NCBI GenBank assembly: GCA_963932465.1
Contig: OZ010791.1
Span: forward strand, 155,727,915 to 155,791,914
From: Maratus speciosus
Lineage: Eukaryota > Arthropoda > Arachnida > Araneae > Salticidae
Reading direction: 5' to 3'
Length of the DNA stretch: 64,000 nucleotides
The stretch's first letter is position 1. Every line of letters starts with the position of its first letter. Shown here in pieces: positions 56,985 through 64,000 of this stretch. Under the pieces are notes generated by a model. That model was not told the origin of the DNA and ran no database searches. It saw only the letters and a list, made by a program, of their open reading frames with translations. Position numbers and translations under genes: made by a program.

Positions 56985-59007
56985 TATCAAAATGATAGTG
57001 TTAGTCCAACTTAGAACATAGGCTATATGTTATGTCCGTGCCACTGGCCAAAACGGGGTGAGGGAGCAAAAAACGTTCGAAAAATGCAATTTTTGTGTTA
57101 ATGAAGAGCCTAGAAAAATGAAATTTGGAATGGTAGTTACTTATAAGACACTAATGATCTCTAAAGACATTTCTTTAAAAAATCGAAATTAAAAAGGTGT
57201 GAAAATGCGCGAAAAGCGTTCTAAAAATGTTCTAAAAGGCGATTTTTACGCAATCTCAAGAAGTACCAAACCGATTTAAAAAATAATGGTTTCAAAATGA
57301 TGGTAATAACCCTTGCTACAATATAGGCTACATTTTATGTCGGTGCCACTAACTCTAAAGGGGGTGCAAGAGCAACAAAACGTTCGAAATTGCGATTTTT
57401 GTGTTACTGAAGGGCCCACATACATGGAATTTGGAATGGTAGTTACTTATAAGATATAAATTTTCTCTAAGAACATTTCTTAAAAAATTCGAAAATTAAA
57501 AGGGGTGAAAATGCGTGAAAAGAGTTCTAAAAAACGTTCTAAATGGCGATTTCTACGCAATCTCAGAATGTACCCAACCTATTTCAAAAGTGATGGTTGG
57601 AACTTGATGATGACAGCCCTTGCTCCAACATAGGCTCTATTTCATGTGGGTTTCACTACCACCTAGGGGTTGCAGAAGCAAAAAACTTTCTAAATTGCGA
57701 TTTTTGTGTTACTGAAGGGCCTAGAATAATGAAATCAGGCAGGGCAGTTATTTATAAGATACAAATGATCTCTAAGAACATTTCCCAAATAATTCGAAAT
57801 TTAAAAGGGGTGAAAATGGACGAAAAACGTTGTAAAAAACGTTCTAAATTGCGATTTCTACGCAATCTCAGAAAGTACCCAACCGATTTCAAAAGTAACG
57901 GTTGGAAATTGATGATGACAGCCCTTGCTCGAATACAGGATCTATTTCATATCGGCGTCACTACCACCTTGCGGTTGCATTTTAAAAAACGTTCTAAATT
58001 GTGATTTTTGTGATACTGAAGGGACTAGCAACTTGAAATTAGGCATGGTAATTACTTATGAGATGTAAATACTTTCTGAGAAGAGTTCCTTAAAAATTTG
58101 AAATTTAAAAGGGCTGAAAATGAATGAAAAGGTTCTAAAAACGCTCTAAATTGCGATTTCTACGCAATCTCAGGAAATATAAATCGATTTCAGAAGTAAT
58201 GGTTTCAAATTGATGGTGTCAGTCCCCGCTCCAACATAGCCTATATTTTACGTTGTTGTAACTACCACCTGGTGGTTACAGGAGCAAAAAATATTCTTAA
58301 TTGCGTTTTTTGTGTTACTGAAGGGGTCTAACATTATAAATTTGGAATGGTAATTACTTCAAAGATGCAAATATTTTCTAAGTGTTGTCGAAAGAAAATT
58401 CCAAATATAAACGGATGAAGTGAGCGAAAAGCGTTCTATAAGCGTTGTAAATTACGGTTTTTATGCAATCGTGTGAAATAAGAAACCGATTTCAAACATA
58501 ATGGTTACAAATTGATGGTGATAGAACCTGCTCAAACAGAAGCTATATTTTATGTCGAGGGTTGCAGGAGCAAAAAACTTTCTAAATTGCGATTTCTGCG
58601 GTACTGAAGAGGCTAGAAACTTTAAATATAGCACGGTAGTTACTTATAAAACATAAATGTCCTCTAAGAACAGTCGGAAATAAATTCGAAATTAAAAAGG
58701 GGTGAAGCGAAGGGAAGGACCGAAAAGCATTCTAAAAGAATCCTAAATTACGATTTCTATGGAATCTCAGTAAATAATAAACCGATTACAGAAGTTATTG
58801 GTTGCGAATCAAGAGTGATAGTCCCTGATACTATACGGGCTACATTTTATACCGCTGTTACTACCACCTGGTTGGCAGGGACAACAAGAAAGCCTTTAAA
58901 AACATCTAAATTTCGTTTTCTATAGAATATTAGAAAATACCAACCGATTTCAAGGTTAATGTTGGCAAATTAATGAAGTGAAAGTCTGTTTCGGCATTTT
59001 ATGTTGG
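56985..59007 (+). repeat. 303-bp tandem array inside the Helitron, about 7 units
   Basis: Anchors such as (c)actaccacct and the preceding attttatgt recur at about 57032, 57334, 57638, 57942, 58243, 58551 and 58845, a spacing near 300-305 bp. Units share cgttctaaattgcgattt, tacgcaatctcag, accgatttcaaaagtaatgg and gggtgaaaatg. The 135-codon frame at 57597-58004 arises because 303 is a multiple of three. It is lost in neighbouring units and I do not treat it as a gene. Confidence 0.9.
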
Positions 59008-60366
59008 CATACTTGCCAACTAAATTTCGATAAAAATCAGAAAATTTTGGACAAAAAATCAGAAGCAATCAGAAGATTTTTTAAGTTTTATAACACTTTC
59101 AGTAAGGATTAAAAAACAGCTGAATCCTTATAAATAAACAAATTTGCAATTACGCAATATATATTAATAACAAAAAAGAATAACTTAAATATATTAAAAA
59201 TTACTAATTTATTTATTTATTTATTTTTTTAATATTCATAGATATCCTACCTTTCACATTAAAAGACACTTAAAACTTCTGATTCCTATTTTTTTTGTGT
59301 GTGTGTGCGTGTGTGTGAGGGTGATTCTGAGTAAAAAAAAAACTCTGAAATTCACAGGAAAATTTCTGAAAAGTTACAGAAGGGAGGGGTCCACTTTCGA
59401 CACTAGCTATGCGTTTTTTTCCACGGCCCTTTGACGAAATTCGCGATGTTTAGCCGAAATTTGTGTTTTTTCGCGATCTTTTGACGAAATTTGTGTTTTT
59501 TTTTTTCGGGATCTTTTGACGAAATGTGTTTTTTTCGCGATCTTCTGACGAAACTTGTGGGTTTTTTTCGCAATTTTTTGATGGAAATTCTGATTTTTTC
59601 GCGATCTTTTGACGAAACTTGCCGTTTTTCGCGATCTTTTGACGAAATTCGCGTTTTCCACGCGATCCTTTGACGAAATTGGCGATTTTTCTGCAAACGA
59701 TTGACAAAATTAAATTTTTTCGGCGAAGATGTCGAAATTCGCGATATTTTTTATGTCAGAATTTTCGAATTGGTGACCGATTTTTAAAAATTTTCGGAAA
59801 TGAATGCCTTAAACTTTCGGAGAATTCTGACCAAAATCACCCCTACGCATTGTTTACGCAATCTTTTGACGAAATTCGCGCCTTTCCCGCGATCGTTCGG
59901 CGAAATTTGGGTTTTTTCCGCGATCCATCGGTGAAATTTGGGTTTTTACGCGATCTTTTCACGGAAATAGGGTTTTTACGCGATCTTTTGACGGCGCTTT
60001 TTTTACCCGATCTTTTGACGAAATTCGCGTTTTTTCACGGAAATAGCGTTTTTACGCGATATTTTGACGAAATTCGCGTTTTTTCGCGATCTTTTCACGG
60101 AATTCGTGTTTTTACGCGCTGTTTTGGGGAATTCTCGTTTTTTACACGATCTTTCGACAAAATTTGCGTCTTTCTCGCGAACCTTCGGCGAAATTTCGGG
60201 TTTACCCGCGATCCTTTGACGAAACTCGGGCAAAAAGCGTAAGAAAAGGCCGAAAATCGGAAGAAAATGACGAAAAGCGGAAGAAAACGCATTAGGCGCG
60301 TAAAATCAGAAAACATGCCGATTTTTCGGAAGAATTCTGAAAAAATCAGAAGAGTTGGGAGTTATG
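59008..60366. mobile_element. CATA-family DNA transposon with minisatellite core, copy 2
   Basis: Left end CATACTTGCCAAC, right end GTTGGGAGTTATG (reverse complement CATAACTCCCAAC; 10 of 13 match). The 6-bp duplication tgttgg lies at 59002-59007 and 60367-60372. Removing the insert restores the Helitron unit (ttttatgttggtgccactaac). Length 1359 bp, close to the 1340 bp of copy 1. Subterminal DNA has repeated atcagaag motifs and ttttggac about 37 bp in. The core is the minisatellite at 59400-60300. Confidence 0.85.
59400..60300. repeat. About 30-33-bp minisatellite of TTTTCGCGATC-type units
   Basis: Units follow tttttcgcgatcttttgacg plus aaattcgcg, irregular in length (about 28-36 bp). They are related in motif to the array at 6601-7530 (gacgaaattcgcgattttt). 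Frames on both strands remain open for up to about 190 codons, with Lys/Arg-rich repeats; these are repeat artefacts. Confidence 0.88.
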
Positions 60367-60954
60367 TGTTGGTGCCACTAACACCAGAGAAGTGGTAGAC
60401 TGTTAGACAAGAAGTTTGGAATTGATGGTTAATTTTAAGATGTAAATCTGTTAAGATGGTTTTTAAAAGATTCAAAACTTCAAATGAACACTGAAATGAA
60501 CATAAAAGTCTCGAAATACTTTCTAAATTATCATTTATTTAGAATTAGTGTTAGTTCTTCTTATTAATTAAAATCTCATTTCCGTCTACTGCAGTTTTAT
60601 AATGAAGTTTAGTCAAATTGTGGCTTAATTTGTAATTTTTGAATTATTCCAAAAAGTGTTCTAATAAAAAGTAGTCATGCAAATATCACTTGGCATATAT
60701 CAACTATTACGCGAGCAAAGCCGCGGGGTTTGCTAGTTTTGGATAATTGCGCTGAATGTATTAACAAAATTTACAATATCTCGCGATATAATTACCGTGT
60801 GTGTAAAAATGATGCGTCCAAATATTCACAATTAAACAGGCACTTTTGTAATAAAAGTAACAATGATAGGACTTTATTTTCGAAATCAACATACAACATT
60901 TTGTAGAGAAAACACAGAAAGTGGTCTACTTCGTGCCCGCAATTTCTGCAGTCA

Positions 60955-61165
60955 ACTCTAAATCCAATCCGACACCGATGCAAGAAAAGAAAAAAAAAAA
61001 AAAATTCATCCCGGCAGCTTTTTCAAGAAGGCTCACGTTTTGAGCACCTTATCGCCAGAGTAACAGTTGGCGCGGAGATGAATTCAACACTACGCACCCT
61101 TTCTTGTTCGTGACGTCATACGCGTAGCGAACAGCAGCCCCCATTCTTTTGCTGAGAGCAAACAG
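60955..61165 (-). repeat. GC-richer segment, inverted relative of 63170-63377
   Basis: On the minus strand it contains aaggtgctcaaaacgtgagc, then tcttgaaaaagc and ccggga, matching ggtgctgaaaacgtgagctt, cctgaaaaagc and cccgg at about 63297-63335. A palindromic tgacgtca lies at 61111-61118. It could be a dispersed repeat or a pair of exon-like remnants. I recognise no protein. Confidence 0.45.
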
Positions 61166-61169
61166 TTTT

Positions 61170-63165
61170 TTTTTTCATTTGTTTTTCCGCAAATGTAAAA
61201 CGCTATAAAGCAGAGAATAAAGTATGACGAAATGTTATTTCACCGTGGTTTACAATTAAAACCTTGACAAAACAACAAAGAGCTTTTTCGGATTGAAATG
61301 CTTTTAATTTCACAATATATATAATTCAAACATAAGTTATTTTTTCAGTTCAATAATATTCATTTATTTGATTAATTCGCTATGTTCGAAGAAATTGAGA
61401 ACGTATTTTATTTTTTAGGAAAAATAAAAACACACGTAAAGATTTTCTTGTAATAAATATAACTCTATTCATGTTTTTATGACACAATTGAACTTAGTTT
61501 TATTAGCATTACTACTGAATTAATTTAGTTTATTATTATTATTATTATTAAGCGGCATAATTGTGTGACGTGTTTATTGCATTAATAAAACAATTTTACT
61601 GAAATAATTCATTTAAAATTAATTGTTTTTAATTTAATTGCGATTAGAAGTTAATAGGAAGTTGAAACTAAAATCAATTCGATTATAATTTGATTGAACG
61701 ATAAATCAAATTATTTAGCTGTATTCTGCAGTTAAATCAATCAGCTAAAATAATTGCAAGTTGATGCATGCAATTAAATCAATTACTATTATATTTTAAT
61801 ACTGTTAAATTGTTATCATTATTTGAGTTTTTACGTTTGGTCTGCCACTATTATTTCATCCAAGTTGTTTTGTTTGCTATTTTAAAATAGTAATTCGTCA
61901 TATTTGAATAAATCATCTAAATTCTTCTCTCGAATGAAATTCCCCCCCCCCCACACACACACACACCCACACACTCCATTTTTTTCGTCATTCTGCACAC
62001 ATATTGCACTTTTTATTAAGTTGAAATGGCAATAAAATAATGATAAATCGTCTGAGGTAACCTCCCATTTCAAATTTTCTCTTCTCCCCCCCCCCCCTCT
62101 CCTCCAGCACACTATTTTTTGGCCATTTAAAATTCATTGTTGCCTTGGAGAAAAGATCAGTTAAAATTGTGTCTGAAATGTTAGCTATCCCTTCGCTTAT
62201 CGCTTATCCATAACAGTGCATAAAGTTTATTGTTTTGCTCTATCTGTTGATTTTCAAATGACAAATAAATAGTTTACCATAAAAAAAGAAAAGGAAAGAA
62301 ATAGAATGAAAGGTAAGAAAAAAAAATCAGGATTAACCTGTTGTGCACACGCAATTCTTTACATAAAAAAAAAAAAAAATTAGGTTCTATTTATTACTTT
62401 GAAGTAACTATAAGTAAAGGACCAAATATTCAAATTCCCCCCCCCCCCCGAAAAAAAAGAAAAGCTTGTTTTTGTTTCATCCCCACAAAGGTTTAATTTT
62501 TTGGTTTGTTTTTTTCTATTTGTTAATTGATAAATTTAACTATTTAAATCTACAGCCCTCACTATCATACACAGTTTGAAAATTTCTCTAGTGATTTTAT
62601 TTGTTACTTTGAAGTAACAAAAGATAGTCATTCAATATTCCTTCTCCCCAACCTCCTCTTAAGAGTTTCATCTCGCATTAAAAAGGCAATTTCTAAACAT
62701 CCTGGTTGGGGGTGTAATAGATTTTTTTTTCTTCCTCTGGTTTGGCCTATTTTCACTCGACTTTGGGGACTGTTTCTGCAGAATGATTTGGTATTAAATT
62801 AATTATATAAGTTCATGGCAGAGAATATAGTAATTTTCTGCCACAGGTATTTTTTAAAATCTGTGTTTATATACATCAAAATACACTGAAACTGCATTAA
62901 TTCATCATCCCCATAAATTCATCTTTATATGTAATCAAATATCTAGATTTATGAAGGTAAAGAGTTTTTGTTTAACAGGTATGTAATTAATAATACTCAA
63001 TTGAATGAAAATGTAGATTTTTGAGGGAATCAAATAATCAAAATTTTAGTCTATATCATCAAAAGTAATAAAGACCTTTGATAAAACACACTATAAGAGT
63101 TCGTAATACAATTTCTTTTGAAAATATTTCTTTTCATTTAGAACACATAATTGAAAATATTTCTT
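61170..63165. other. AT-rich DNA, no gene seen
   Basis: Holds TTA repeats (about 61530-61552), C homopolymers (about 61943-61952, 62086-62098 and 62440-62450) and CA repeats (about 61952-61974). No gene or element end recognised. Confidence 0.55.
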
Positions 63166-63169
63166 TAAT

Positions 63170-63377
63170 TTAGGTAGGACTTATTCTAAAATACGCTAGT
63201 TTGTCTTTCGCCATTTCGGTTCAAAACGAAACACAAGATTACATTTGGCGTTAGAGCTGGCTGAACGTTCTCGCTTTCGCCAACTCGCCAAGGCTGGTGC
63301 TGAAAACGTGAGCTTTCCTGAAAAAGCATCCCGGCACCCGATCAGATGTAAAAAGTCGACACCTTTCAACTCGAATG
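63170..63377 (+). other. GC-richer segment, possible exon remnant
   Basis: An acceptor-like tttctttaatttag ends at 63173, and a donor-like gtaaga follows 63376. Between them one frame is open from 63200 (..ELAERSRFRQLAKAGAENVS..), but it has no ATG and a stop just upstream, while the frame open from 63174 stops after 26 codons. The core resembles 60955-61165 in inverted orientation. Coding status is doubtful. Confidence 0.25.
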
Positions 63378-64000
63378 TAAGAAACTTAATTTATATTTTA
63401 ATAAATTATGGACAAATGACCTACGATTATATCAATAATATCATTTTTTTTCTGTATAAAAAATACATATACACTCAATCAATAATCAAATATGTGGATA
63501 TTTGAAAAATCACATTATTTGAAGACATTTCATTATATTTGAAATATATTCATGACTTTTGAAAAATGGAGTCAACCGAATCCGAAACAGGTTACCCGAC
63601 CCGGTCGGGTTTCGGGTAAAATCGGGTTAACTGACCAGATGTAGGATTCTGCTTAAGATACGGTACTACTAATTTGTCATTGAACTCACACCTTAGAATT
63701 AATATTTCGGAAACTAATTATGGAAATACCCAGCTAATTTGTACGCACTACTAATTTACACAACTAATTTGTATATATACACTTGAAAAAAGAAATCTGG
63801 ATTTAAATAAGAATAATTGAACTTCAATCAGTAAATAATATATGCTCAAAAATAAACAGATGATATATGTAACTAGACCCTTAAATACAATAGCCTCAGG
63901 AGAGAAAAAAAGAAGCATTACTTTTTCTATTAGTATTATCCGTAGTAAGTTACCAGTATAAATGATTTCGGTGGAAGATCGGGGAATCAGATCAAGCATG
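63378..64000. other. AT-rich DNA, no gene seen
   Basis: Contains a GC-rich palindromic patch, cccgacccggtcggg, at about 63595-63610, reminiscent of subterminal DNA of hAT elements; any partner lies outside the window or is absent. Confidence 0.5.

Larger units (their letters stand above)
56889..60736 (+). mobile_element. Non-autonomous Helitron, 3.85 kb
   Basis: Starts TCTATATCTATCTATACTCA and ends with CTAG at 60733-60736. A hairpin (agcaaagcc / gggtttgct, one mismatch) lies just before the CTAG. Insertion is between A (56888) and T (60737). The empty site in the other E2 copy (gttttaa|tttgtg at 23603/23604) confirms precise A/T insertion without duplication, the defining feature of Helitrons. 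The 5' segment (ttataaagaggtaaa, aactgccgaaccgatt) is typical of arthropod Helitrons. No Rep/helicase gene. About half of the element is a 303-bp tandem array, and a CATA-family element is inserted near the 3' end. Confidence 0.92.
55562..60850 (+). mobile_element. Dispersed element E2, copy 2, split by nested insertions
   Basis: E2 sequence occurs at 55566-55880, 56639-56888 and 60737-60850, in the order seen in the uninterrupted copy at 23096-23720. The gaps are filled by a pogo-type MITE (55881-56636) and a Helitron (56889-60736). The start is TTAA-GGGGGACAGTTTAC. Compound TA and C tracts lie at 55818-55874. Confidence 0.85.

Noticed and set aside
57597..58004. 135-codon frame as a Helitron-captured gene
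   Set aside because: It spans one and a third of the 303-bp tandem units and is broken in the other units; no homology is recognised.

Overview
This window looks like non-genic DNA from a large, strongly AT-rich eukaryotic genome. An arthropod is most likely, possibly a chelicerate, but no species can be assigned from the sequence alone. I find no intact host protein gene, no rRNA and no functional tRNA. The longest open frames are by-products of tandem repeats, and the only recognisable protein homology is to decayed transposases: a pogo/Tigger-like C-terminus at 10023-10545 and a mariner C-terminus at about 52560-52840. Nearly everything that can be explained is a mobile element, its tandemly amplified interior, or a microsatellite. 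Many elements can be delimited exactly because terminal inverted repeats (TIRs), target-site duplications (TSDs) and sometimes an uninserted paralogous site are visible.

Layout. 1-6150: unique AT-rich DNA, the first copy of a dispersed repeat here called R1 (1115-1536), a local duplication (2500-2785 and 3030-3500) whose second arm carries a TTAA-flanked MITE, a hairpin cluster (4158-4260), and repeat R3 (4707-5152). 6151-8620: dispersed element E1, holding a 173-bp tandem array and interrupted by a 1.34-kb transposon (6283-7622) of what I call the CATA family, whose core is a 33-bp minisatellite. 8846-10962: a pogo-like element with a 26-bp perfect TIR and transposase remnants. 11020-15551: R1 interrupted by a tRNA-derived SINE, a short CATA-family member, an hAT MITE, and a pogo-type MITE interrupted by a second SINE. 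16305-21400: local tandem duplications with units of 568 bp and about 190 bp, plus a TTAA element with an empty site 1 kb away. 22126-27950: hAT, TTAA and pogo-type elements, and a long foldback mariner MITE. 29577-30719: six head-to-tail copies of a 190-bp monomer. 30871-41747: a run of hAT and TTAA MITEs with clear TSDs and a second copy of E1. 45176-51811: a 6.6-kb PIF/Harbinger-like element (TAA TSD) filled with other repeats. 52560-53481: mariner fragment and two further MITEs. 55566-60850: a second copy of element E2 that has received a pogo-type MITE (itself holding a SINE) and a 3.85-kb Helitron (itself holding a 303-bp tandem array and a second CATA-family copy). 60950-64000: mostly featureless, with two GC-richer segments similar to each other in inverted orientation.

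How the parts relate. The nesting gives a relative order of insertion: E1 and E2 are old; pogo-type MITEs and the Helitron entered E2 later; SINEs and CATA elements are the youngest layer, because they interrupt others and keep clean TSDs. The best candidate for something undescribed is the CATA family: TIR beginning CATA, a 6-bp TSD, and a payload made mostly of a CpG-rich minisatellite of palindromic TCGCGA units, seen in two copies of almost equal length in unrelated sites.
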